Shown one piece after another: positions 21,304 through 28,190 of a stretch of DNA of 31,357 nucleotides (the first letter of the stretch is position 1; the number at the start of each line of letters is the position of its first letter). The notes beneath the pieces are model-generated. The model saw only the letters and a list, made by a program, of their open reading frames with translations, did no database searches and had not been told where the DNA came from. The stretch spans positions 1 through 31,357 of the forward strand of contig DFGB01000051.1 of the NCBI GenBank assembly GCA_002371135.1, read 5' to 3'. This DNA comes from Verrucomicrobia bacterium UBA3761 (lineage in GTDB: Bacteria > Verrucomicrobiota > Kiritimatiellia > RFP12 > UBA1067). The position numbers were made by a program, and so were the translations under genes.

Positions 21304-21402
21304 GTATCAAAAGCCAAGTCATAGGTATCAAAGTCGGAAGTCATAGGTATCAAAGTCGGAAGTCATAGGTATCAAAGCCGGAAGTCATAGGTATGACTTG
21401 CC
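21304..21402. repeat. 22-bp tandem repeat array in the rph/nanA divergent gap
   Basis: Three full units of 22 bp begin at 21316, 21338 and 21360 (each starting AAGTCATAGGTATC and ending AAAG, T or C, CGG), with a partial unit before (21304-21315) and a diverged one after (21382 on). The last unit turns into a perfect inverted repeat, AAGTCATA-GG-TATGACTT. The rest of this 386-bp gap holds two promoters and a small inverted repeat CCTTG/CAAGG (21487-21503) just upstream of the nanA -35. Operator sites or a structured element are both possible. Confidence 0.85.
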
Positions 21403-21514
21403 GCGATGATAACTATCAAATGGTCAAACGACAGGTATGGTTTTTGAAATGAAAACTATGGTTTCACGGCGGTCTCGGTAGGCTCACCTTGCCCTGAACA
21501 AGGCAACATCCCCC

Positions 21515-21543
21515 TTGACGGCATTCATGCAAGATGATATAAT
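21515..21543 (+). promoter_or_regulatory. Sigma-70-type promoter of nanA
   Basis: TTGACG (21515-21520), 17-bp spacer, TATAAT (21538-21543): near-consensus. The predicted start is near 21550, giving a leader of about 63 nt. The leader contains a 7-bp hairpin, AGGGCGC/GCGCTCT with loop GAACGAA (21560-21580), and ends with ribosome binding site GGAGG at 21603-21607. Confidence 0.85.
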
Positions 21544-21612
21544 TTACGCAAACTTGGGAAGGGCGCGAACGAAGCGCTCTGCCAAAAGCGAATACAAAAA
21601 TCGGAGGAATGC

Positions 21613-22509
21613 ATGAAAATCAAGAAACTGGAAGGGCTCGTCGCCGCGGCCCACACGCCGTTCAACGCCGATGGTTCGGTCAATCTCGAACTCATCCCAA
21701 AGCAGGCGGAGACCCTGATCAAGCAGAAAGTCACCGGAGTCTACATCTCCGGCACGACCGGCGAAGGAATCTGCTGTTCTGTCGCGGAGCGCAAGGCGGT
21801 GTTCGACGCATGGGTGAAGGCGGCCAAAGGCAAGCTTTTCCTGATTGCGCATATCGGCGCGCTCGCAATGCCCGATACGCAGGAACTCGGCGCGTATGCC
21901 GTCAAGTGCGGAATGGACGCGACGAGCATCGTCCCGCCGAATTTCTTCAAGCCCGGCTCGGTGCAGGCGCTCATTGCGTATTTGCAGGAAGCGCTCAAGA
22001 CGTCCGAGAAGCTGCCGTTCTACTACTACCACACGAGCATGAGCGGAGTCAACTTCGACATGCAGAAGTTCCTCGAGGCGGCCGACGGGAAGATCAAGAA
22101 TCTCGCCGGCATCAAGTTCAACTATCCCGACCTCTACATGTTCCAGCGCTGCCTGAGGGCGTGCGGCGGCAAATACGACATCACGTGGGGCATCGATGAA
22201 TGGTTCGCGGGCGCCGTGGCGCTGGGAGCGAAGTCTGCCATCGGCTCGACATACAACTACTCCGCCGGTATCTACTACAAGATCTGGGACGCGGTGAAGA
22301 AGGGCGATCTCAAGAAGGCCGAGGCCGGCATGAAGAAAGTCTGCGACATCGTGGACATCCTCGTCCAGTATGGCGGCGTAGCCGGCGGCAAGGCGATGAT
22401 GAAGGTCTGGGGGCTCGACATGGGCGGCGTTAGGCTGCCGAACGTCTCGCTCTCCGACGAGGCGAAGGCCGACTGTGTCGCGCGCCTCAAGAAGATCGGC
22501 TACAAGTAA
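21613..22509 (+). CDS. nanA: N-acetylneuraminate lyase
   Basis: 298 residues, cytoplasmic. It cleaves N-acetylneuraminate into N-acetylmannosamine and pyruvate. Motifs: SGTTGEG (G47-T-T-G-E51), tyrosines at 137-139 (FYYYHTS), Schiff-base K168 in GIKFNYPDLYMF, and AIGSTYNYSAG, the GSTYN signature that separates NanA from DapA. No signal peptide, unlike the related protein at 4695. It has its own strong promoter and ribosome binding site and is first of a plus-strand set. The downstream peptidase gene starts 6 bases after the stop and an AGE epimerase lies 4 kb on, which together make a sialic acid catabolic unit. Confidence 0.94.
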   Translation: MKIKKLEGLVAAAHTPFNADGSVNLELIPKQAETLIKQKVTGVYISGTTGEGICCSVAERKAVFDAWVKAAKGKLFLIAHIGALAMPDTQELGAYAVKCGMDATSIVPPNFFKPGSVQALIAYLQEALKTSEKLPFYYYHTSMSGVNFDMQKFLEAADGKIKNLAGIKFNYPDLYMFQRCLRACGGKYDITWGIDEWFAGAVALGAKSAIGSTYNYSAGIYYKIWDAVKKGDLKKAEAGMKKVCDIVDILVQYGGVAGGKAMMKVWGLDMGGVRLPNVSLSDEAKADCVARLKKIGYK

Positions 22510-22514
22510 GCTAG

Positions 22515-24896
22515 ATGAGAGTTCTGAAGCTTATCGCACTCGCCGCCTGCGTATTTGCAGCGCTCGCCGGCGAGTGCGCCAAAAAAGAGGCTGAAAGTTC
22601 CGCCAAGGGCGGAGGGCGGCAGTCTTTCGCCGGAAAGATGCCTTCCAACGACGGGCGCGACCCTTGGGAAGCCGCAAAGCTTACGGCCGCGACATACGGT
22701 CCGAAAACGACCAAACCTCGTTTCACCGGACCGTTCCAGGTCGACCTCGTTATAATCGCGTTCCCGGATTGCGCAAAGCCGTCCGTGGACGATGTTGTCG
22801 AAAGCCAGAACTCTCTCGGCGGCGGGCACTCCGTCAAGGACTACTACGAAGAATATTCGCAGGGGATGGCATATCCCGTACTCGCCGCATATGATTCCAT
22901 CTATACCGCGCCCCAGCCGTTGGGCTACTATTGTCGCTGGGATGCGCATTCAAACAGGATAGGCTACAAATCTCGCGCCGATGGCGACGAGCGCGCCGGC
23001 AAACTTTGCGCCGACGCGCTTGCGTTTGTCAAGAAAACCGTCACCGCCCGCAAGAAGGGCGATATCGTCTGCTACGTTTATTGCACGACGATTGACAGCA
23101 TTGCGATGGAGCCGCTCCTGCGTCCGCAATACCCCAAGCCAACCAACACCGGGGCCGTCGACGAAATTACCCTCTACTCGCCAAAGATAGCCTGGGCCGA
23201 TCCGCTGTGGCCAAATTCGAAGGTCCAAGTAAAGTATCCATCAGACGGACATACGCTCGTCCATGAAATCGGCCACGTCCTCGGTGCGCCGGACTTCTAC
23301 CACGCAAGCGAAGAATACGACGGCGTGGAAGGCGCACCATCGCTGCCGTGGGCATATGGTCCCACCGGTCCCGCCTATTGCCGCTACATCTACCACGCAT
23401 TCGCCCCGAAGGAGTGCTACCCGACGTTCACCGAAGATGGCGAGTACACGCTCGACCCTCGCTCCGCTCCCATCCCGCGCGACGCCGATGCCATAAAGCC
23501 GGTATTGGGATGTTTCATCCCATCGTCGCATCCGAACTACATTTTCCAGCTTGAATACGTCCACGGCGACAAGGAACCTGTCGGCAACATTGCAGAAGGC
23601 GGGCTTCTCGTGAACGTCATTAATGTCACCATGTCCTCGCCGATGCTGGGGCCGCCCGACCTCTGCTACACTTACCGCCGGGGAGACAAGTTCTTCAAAG
23701 CGCTCGAACAGTCGGACCCGTTTCTGCGCCCCGGCGACGAATTTACGATGAAGAGCGACATTGTCGCTCGCATCCCTCCGCTCATCCCCGGCGGCATCGA
23801 GATAACGGACATCCGCGAGGAGAGCGGCAGGTGCACATTCAAGTTGCACTTCACCGAAGTCGATAAGGACCCTAAATTTCTGCGCGAATCCCTGCTCCCG
23901 CGAATACGTCTCGACAGCGTCGACGATGTGCTCCCGAACTCGATGCACGCGAAGTGCGAAGTGATGTACCGCGGCGAGCCGCTGATGACGGAGTACGGAT
24001 TCGTCTGGGGAACGTCGCCAAAGCCGACCGTGAAGAACAACTTCTACCCGCTCTACCACCGCGACCGCTGGGATGCACGGATTCTCGGGCTCAAGCCCGG
24101 TACGAAATACTACGTGAGGGCATACGTCAAGAATGCAAACGGCGTCACGTATTCCAAGCGTGAAATCGAAGTGGCGACGCCGGCGAAGGCGCCGGATGCA
24201 ATTCCGCCGCTGCTGGGGTTCGGGTTCGAGGACAACTTCTACATCACGCGCTGGCATTTCCAGGTGCGGGGCGACGAGATGTACTTCGATTCAGCCTCGT
24301 CGATTATCGCGCTCATGGAAACTGGTGCATATTACGGGGCGGTTCCCGGGGGCGCGGCGAAAGGCGGCAAGTCGCTTGAAATACGGCGCGTCCACACCAA
24401 TCCTTCTACCTCGCGCCCTGATTTCCGGCTGGCCGAGTACGAGCAGTATTACAAAGCGATGCTGGCGCTGGCGAATTCTTCCGGGCTTCGCAACGGCAAG
24501 TTCGGCAAGTTCGCGGATTGGAGGAAGAAGTGCGCGGCCGCGCTCAAAATCAAGGATCCCGCCAAGGCGTTCGTCCAGGTGAAGACGACAGCCGATCTCG
24601 ACAAGTTGAAAGACGCGATTCTCGCATCGCTCGCCAAGTCCGAGCCGGTGTGGGTGGTGCGCGAAAACCATATGATGCCCGGCGTCACCGATTGCCTGTA
24701 TCCTCTCGATGTCGCCATTATCGACGGCGTCAATGCGGAGGGCGAATGGCATGTCGTATTCCCGCTCGGCGCGGACCGGGCCCACGGCATGCATGGAGAT
24801 TCGACGCCGCACCGCACAGGCTACCACTCTTCCGCCACTTTGTTGGAGTCCACCAGCGTCGCTTGCGTCATGTTCTGGAAACCTGCGGGGAAGTGA
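22515..24896 (+). CDS. Secreted M6-like zinc metallopeptidase with Fn3-like domain
   Basis: 793 residues. Signal peptide 1-19 (LKLIALAACVFAALAG), then a charged spacer. The catalytic domain carries QVDLVIIAFPD, SVKDYYEEYSQG and the zinc motif H250-E-I-G-H254 followed by LGAPDFYH, i.e. HExxHxxGxxD as in immune-inhibitor-A-type (M6) enzymes. Residues about 470-560 form a fibronectin-like sandwich (LKPGTKYYVRAYVKNANG). The last 230 residues are not recognised; they include VWVVRENHMMPGVTDCLYPL and HGDSTPHRTGYHSS. The likely role is cleavage of host or dietary protein such as mucin, inferred from the nanA operon context. Start ATG 22515 has only a weak ribosome binding site, so translation is probably coupled to nanA. 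Confidence 0.85.
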   Translation: MRVLKLIALAACVFAALAGECAKKEAESSAKGGGRQSFAGKMPSNDGRDPWEAAKLTAATYGPKTTKPRFTGPFQVDLVIIAFPDCAKPSVDDVVESQNSLGGGHSVKDYYEEYSQGMAYPVLAAYDSIYTAPQPLGYYCRWDAHSNRIGYKSRADGDERAGKLCADALAFVKKTVTARKKGDIVCYVYCTTIDSIAMEPLLRPQYPKPTNTGAVDEITLYSPKIAWADPLWPNSKVQVKYPSDGHTLVHEIGHVLGAPDFYHASEEYDGVEGAPSLPWAYGPTGPAYCRYIYHAFAPKECYPTFTEDGEYTLDPRSAPIPRDADAIKPVLGCFIPSSHPNYIFQLEYVHGDKEPVGNIAEGGLLVNVINVTMSSPMLGPPDLCYTYRRGDKFFKALEQSDPFLRPGDEFTMKSDIVARIPPLIPGGIEITDIREESGRCTFKLHFTEVDKDPKFLRESLLPRIRLDSVDDVLPNSMHAKCEVMYRGEPLMTEYGFVWGTSPKPTVKNNFYPLYHRDRWDARILGLKPGTKYYVRAYVKNANGVTYSKREIEVATPAKAPDAIPPLLGFGFEDNFYITRWHFQVRGDEMYFDSASSIIALMETGAYYGAVPGGAAKGGKSLEIRRVHTNPSTSRPDFRLAEYEQYYKAMLALANSSGLRNGKFGKFADWRKKCAAALKIKDPAKAFVQVKTTADLDKLKDAILASLAKSEPVWVVRENHMMPGVTDCLYPLDVAIIDGVNAEGEWHVVFPLGADRAHGMHGDSTPHRTGYHSSATLLESTSVACVMFWKPAGK

Positions 24897-24913
24897 CCAT
24901 CTTTTTTCGATTT

Positions 24914-26323
24914 ATGAAAAACAGGCTTTCGATATTTTCCATGCTGGCATCGCTGCTTCTGACGGCATCTGCGGCGCCGCAGCTCGCGCCGCAGGCGGAA
25001 CTCGTCGGCCGCGGCGAACTCAAGGCTAAAGTGCTCGCGCGCGCCAAGGGCGTGCCTGCGGCAACCCCCGTCGCGAAACATTATACGCTGACGCGCGGAT
25101 CTGAAACGAAGCAGATTAAAAGTTATTCCGGCCTTGAATTATGGCGGCTTCGCGCCGAGGTCGGCGCTTGGAAGGATACCAAGGGCAACATCATGCGCAT
25201 CGCCAGCGTAAAATCGCTTCCTCCGCCTGAAACAGGCGATTTGCTCGACACGGAAAGGGAAAAACTCGAGACTGCTCTTGATGAAGCCGAGAAGGAGTTC
25301 AAAGGCGGCGAAGACGAGATCGCCGCATGGGAGAAAGCGTGGAAGGCCTCCGGCGACGCAGATGCAATCGGCAAATTCCGCAAGATGAAAAGTGGCGCGC
25401 GGTATTATGTCGAACTCGAATTCGCCGAGGTTGTGAAACCGCAGGACGCGGAAAAACTTCTCAAGGCCGCAGCAGCCGGCATTTCGGAAATGACAGGTGG
25501 CGTTTCCAAGAACAATACTTCGATGAAGTGGTGGGAAGAGGACAACGAGCAATACAAGTTCATGACGAACCTCGACCGCGCAAAAGGCGGCAAGTTCGTC
25601 AAGGATGCAATGTCGCTCATGGTCGCGATGCGCAAGGCGTACGAATTCTACGTGCCGCCGCAGAAGTCGATCGGCAAATGTACGGTAAGGGTGTTCAAAA
25701 CCCTTGCAGACTACAAAGAGTATCTCGCCGGCACGACGTCGGGCGAACTCGACTTCAGTTGCGGGTTGTGGGATCCTTCGCGCGAGGAGTTGCTTATCGC
25801 CGCAGACGATGTCAAGGCCGCGCAGAAGACGATGCGCCACGAGGCGTTCCACCAGTATCTCTATTATGCCACGGGATATGGACATCACGCCATCTGGTTC
25901 AACGAGGGGCATGCGTGTTTCTTCGAGAACGTCAAATACAATCCCGCGAAGAAGACGGTCGACATCCTCGACACCGGCAACAGGGCGATGTGGACCGGCA
26001 AGGATCCCGAGGGCATTGCAATGGAAATGCAGAAGATAATCGGTTACACCCGCGAGGAATTCTATTCAGGAGACATAAACAGCCACTATGTCGCATCGTG
26101 GGCGCTCGTCTACTTCCTTGAGAAGGGCGCTTATACTGCTGAAGAGTTTGCCCCCTGGAGGCAGGTTGTTCCTGAATATCTAAAGGCGATAGCGCAGGGG
26201 GCGGACGCGAAGTCTGCGACCGGGCAAGCCTTCGCCACGGTCACAGGACGCGATCTCGCCGCCGATTTCCTTGAATTCTGGAAAAAGCATCGCAAACTCT
26301 CCACAAAAGTGCGCAGGCAGTGA
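24914..26323 (+). CDS. Secreted peptidase-like protein with HExxH motif (DUF1570/peptidase-MA-like)
   Basis: 469 residues. Signal peptide 1-20 (KNRLSIFSMLASLLLTASA). Residues 110-160 are charged and helical (EREKLETALDEAEKEFKGG). The C-terminal half holds H309-E-A-F-H313 and, about 18 residues later, E331 in FNEGHACFFE, the gluzincin arrangement of two histidines and a distant glutamate. It also has YVASWALVYFLEKG, as in DUF1570-type proteins, for which peptidase activity is assumed but seldom shown. It starts 17 nt after the M6-like gene, with no clear Shine-Dalgarno sequence; same transcript likely. A second extracellular protease beside the first strengthens the reading of this region as a glycoprotein-degrading locus. 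Confidence 0.75.
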   Translation: MKNRLSIFSMLASLLLTASAAPQLAPQAELVGRGELKAKVLARAKGVPAATPVAKHYTLTRGSETKQIKSYSGLELWRLRAEVGAWKDTKGNIMRIASVKSLPPPETGDLLDTEREKLETALDEAEKEFKGGEDEIAAWEKAWKASGDADAIGKFRKMKSGARYYVELEFAEVVKPQDAEKLLKAAAAGISEMTGGVSKNNTSMKWWEEDNEQYKFMTNLDRAKGGKFVKDAMSLMVAMRKAYEFYVPPQKSIGKCTVRVFKTLADYKEYLAGTTSGELDFSCGLWDPSREELLIAADDVKAAQKTMRHEAFHQYLYYATGYGHHAIWFNEGHACFFENVKYNPAKKTVDILDTGNRAMWTGKDPEGIAMEMQKIIGYTREEFYSGDINSHYVASWALVYFLEKGAYTAEEFAPWRQVVPEYLKAIAQGADAKSATGQAFATVTGRDLAADFLEFWKKHRKLSTKVRRQ

Positions 26324-26334
26324 CGTAATTTTTT

Positions 26335-26506
26335 ATTTACGATTTACGATTTTACGATTTACGATTTTTCGATTTACGCTTTGGCATTTCATTTTTATCT
26401 CAGAGAGAAAAAGTTGAAAGGTTGAAAAGTTCTTTGCGACTCTGCGTCTCTGCGATAAAAAACGAGGGGCTTGAAATCAATCGAAAATCGAAAAATCGTA
26501 AATCGG
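26335..26506. repeat. ATTTACG/AAATCG inverted-arm repeat element
   Basis: The left arm (26335-26378) is a degenerate run of ATTTACG and GATTTTTCG words. The right arm (26474-26506) is its complement. The best match is a perfect 21-bp inverted repeat, 26355-26375 against 26485-26505, with 109 bases between. The body contains GTTGAAAGGTTGAAAAGTT and the phrase CTCTGCGTCTCTGCG. It is much more AT-rich than its surroundings and fills the gap between the peptidase gene and the epimerase gene. Confidence 0.88.
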
Positions 26507-26537
26507 AAAAACCTAAACCTGACAACAGATAATACCT

Positions 26538-27707
26538 ATGAAAACACCATACTGGCAGAAGTGGAACAAAGTCTGCAAAGACGAACTCCTCAAGGAAATT
26601 ATGCCGTTCTGGCTCAAGCACGGGCTCGACACCGTGAACGGCGGCGTATACACGTGCCTCGACCGCGACGGCTCGCTCATGGACACCACGAAGTCGGTGT
26701 GGTTCCAGGGACGGTTCGGCTGGATGGCGGCGTATGTCTACAACAATGTCAAGAAGGACAAGAAATTCCTGGCCGCATCCAAGAGTTGCTGCGAGTTTCT
26801 CCGCGATCATTGTTTCGACACGGACGGCCGCGCGTTCTTCGAAGTGAGCGCCGAAGGCGTAGGCCTGCGCAAGCGCCGCTACGTCTTCTCTGAATGCTTT
26901 GCGGCGATCGCGTGGGCCGAGTATGCGCTCGCTTCAGGCGAACCGGAGTGGGGCGAAAGGGCGCTTGAGCTCTTCAAACGCATTCGCTCGTTCGTCGCCG
27001 ACCCGGAGAAGTGGATGCCCTCCAAGTGCACAAGCGCCGTCAAGACGCAGGGGCATTCGCTCACGATGATCCTCATCAACGTCGCAAACGTCCTCAAGCA
27101 GATTTCCGACGATCCCGTCCTCGACGAACAGATCACGGAGTCTATCGACCTGCTCGTGAAGTACTTCATACACCCGGAGTTCAAGGCGCTGCTGGAGACT
27201 GTCGGACCGAACGGCGAATTCATCGACACTCTCGCCGGGCGCGTCATCAACCCCGGCCACTGCATCGAGACTTCGTGGTTCCTCATGGATGTGGCAGTCG
27301 ACCGCAACGATCCCAAGCTTCTCGACACCGCCCTCAAGATTCTCGACTGGTCGTGGAATTGGGGATGGGACAAGAAATATGGCGGCATCATATCATTCAA
27401 GGACTGCCGCAATCTTCCGCCTCAGTGCTACGAACAGGATATGAAATTCTGGTGGCCGCAGTGCGAAACGATCATCGCCATGGCCTACGCGTACAAGCTG
27501 ACCGGCGAGAAGAAATACATGGAACGCCACAAACTCGCCGCCGAGTGGGCGTGGAAGCATCTCAAGGACAGGAAATTCCCCGAGTGGTACGGTTATCTGC
27601 ACCGCGACGGCACCGTTGCGCAACCCGCGAAGGGCAATATCTTCAAGGGGCCTTTCCACATCCCGCGCATGCTCGCCAAGACCTGGCTCCTCACGAAAGA
27701 TATGTGA
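26538..27707 (+). CDS. AGE-family epimerase (N-acylglucosamine 2-epimerase)
   Basis: 389 residues, the full family length, forming an alpha6/alpha6 barrel. Typical segments: GGVYTCLDRDGSLMDTTKSV, WFQGRFGWMAAYVYN, RKRRYVFSECFAAIAWAEYA, GHCIETSWFLMDVA with a catalytic-type His, and FWWPQCETIIAMAYAYKLTG. The family interconverts N-acetylmannosamine and N-acetylglucosamine; next to nanA this would move ManNAc into GlcNAc metabolism. Cellobiose and mannose 2-epimerases share the fold, so the activity rests on context. No nanK or nanE gene is in the window. No Shine-Dalgarno sequence before ATG 26538. The inverted-arm element upstream separates it from the peptidase gene. Confidence 0.9.
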   Translation: MKTPYWQKWNKVCKDELLKEIMPFWLKHGLDTVNGGVYTCLDRDGSLMDTTKSVWFQGRFGWMAAYVYNNVKKDKKFLAASKSCCEFLRDHCFDTDGRAFFEVSAEGVGLRKRRYVFSECFAAIAWAEYALASGEPEWGERALELFKRIRSFVADPEKWMPSKCTSAVKTQGHSLTMILINVANVLKQISDDPVLDEQITESIDLLVKYFIHPEFKALLETVGPNGEFIDTLAGRVINPGHCIETSWFLMDVAVDRNDPKLLDTALKILDWSWNWGWDKKYGGIISFKDCRNLPPQCYEQDMKFWWPQCETIIAMAYAYKLTGEKKYMERHKLAAEWAWKHLKDRKFPEWYGYLHRDGTVAQPAKGNIFKGPFHIPRMLAKTWLLTKDM

Positions 27708-27710
27708 GAT

Positions 27711-27802
27711 AGTTGGCAGTTAGCAGTTATCTAGGACATCTAGAGCATCTAGAACATCTAGGACAACTAGGGCATAAAATGCCCGGCCAACTGCCAATTG
27801 CC
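27711..27802. repeat. CTAG-word inverted-arm repeat element
   Basis: Five tandem 9-base units of pattern A-W-C-T-A-G-R-R-C at 27729-27773 are followed by a perfect hairpin GGGCAT-AAA-ATGCCC (27770-27784). The array is flanked by arms TTGGCAGTT (27713-27721) and AACTGCCAA (27789-27797), an exact 9-bp inverted repeat, each arm extended by decayed GCAGTT/CAATTGCC copies. It sits 4 bases after the epimerase stop and ends 17 bases before the next ATG. Confidence 0.87.
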
Positions 27803-27818
27803 GACTGCGCACTTGACC

Positions 27819-28151
27819 ATGAGAGAATACGATCTGCACAAGCGAGGCTCGAACGTCTCCGATGCGCTGGCGAAGTTGGATCTTGCGATCTCGGCCGAGC
27901 GCGCGAAGGGGCGCGGGGTGTTCTGCGTCGTGACCGGGTATGGCTCGACAGGCGGGACGGCGCTGATAAAAGACGCCGTCCTCGACGCTTGCCGGCGGTA
28001 TCGCGAGTTGTATCATATCCGCGGCTACTTGGATGGCGAACTCGCGGCGGATATGTTCTGCCCCGAGGCGTTGGCTTTCCCGGACCTCGGTCTCCTTCCA
28101 CCGCAGGCGTTCCGCTCGCCAAACCCGGGCGTCGTGTACATTTGCGTATGA
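27819..28151 (+). CDS. Small Smr-domain-like protein
   Basis: 110 residues from ATG 27819. YDLHKRGSNVSDALAKLDLA and VFCVVTGYGSTGGTALIKDA match the pattern of Smr domains (D-L-H-G, then a helix, then I-x-G-x-G-x-x-G). The canonical first glycine of DLHG is replaced by Lys, so nuclease or nucleic-acid binding is uncertain. Stand-alone Smr proteins act on branched DNA or on mRNA. The C-terminal 40 residues are not recognised. No Shine-Dalgarno sequence is visible. It converges on the helicase gene with a shared hairpin between them. Confidence 0.55.
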   Translation: MREYDLHKRGSNVSDALAKLDLAISAERAKGRGVFCVVTGYGSTGGTALIKDAVLDACRRYRELYHIRGYLDGELAADMFCPEALAFPDLGLLPPQAFRSPNPGVVYICV

Positions 28152-28154
28152 ATC

Positions 28155-28190
28155 AAACGACCTGGCGTTATTTGCGCCAGGTCGTTTTGT
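28155..28190. terminator. Bidirectional hairpin terminator overlapping the helicase 3' end
   Basis: A perfect 13-bp stem: AAACGACCTGGCG (28155-28167), loop TTATTTG, CGCCAGGTCGTTT (28175-28187), followed by TTTTGT on plus and by TTTGATT on minus. The helicase stop codon is in the loop and its last codons (for T-W-R-K) form the right arm. It serves both converging genes. Confidence 0.85.

Noticed and set aside
21304..21402. CRISPR array
   Set aside because: The 22-bp units are directly adjacent with no spacers, and no cas genes are present.
21550..21612. Riboswitch in the nanA leader
   Set aside because: Only one 7-bp hairpin is visible in 63 nt; too small for a known aptamer class.
23241..24257. 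338-codon minus-strand frame opposite the M6-like peptidase
   Set aside because: Antisense of a recognised gene with a zinc motif; no signal, domain or ribosome binding site of its own.
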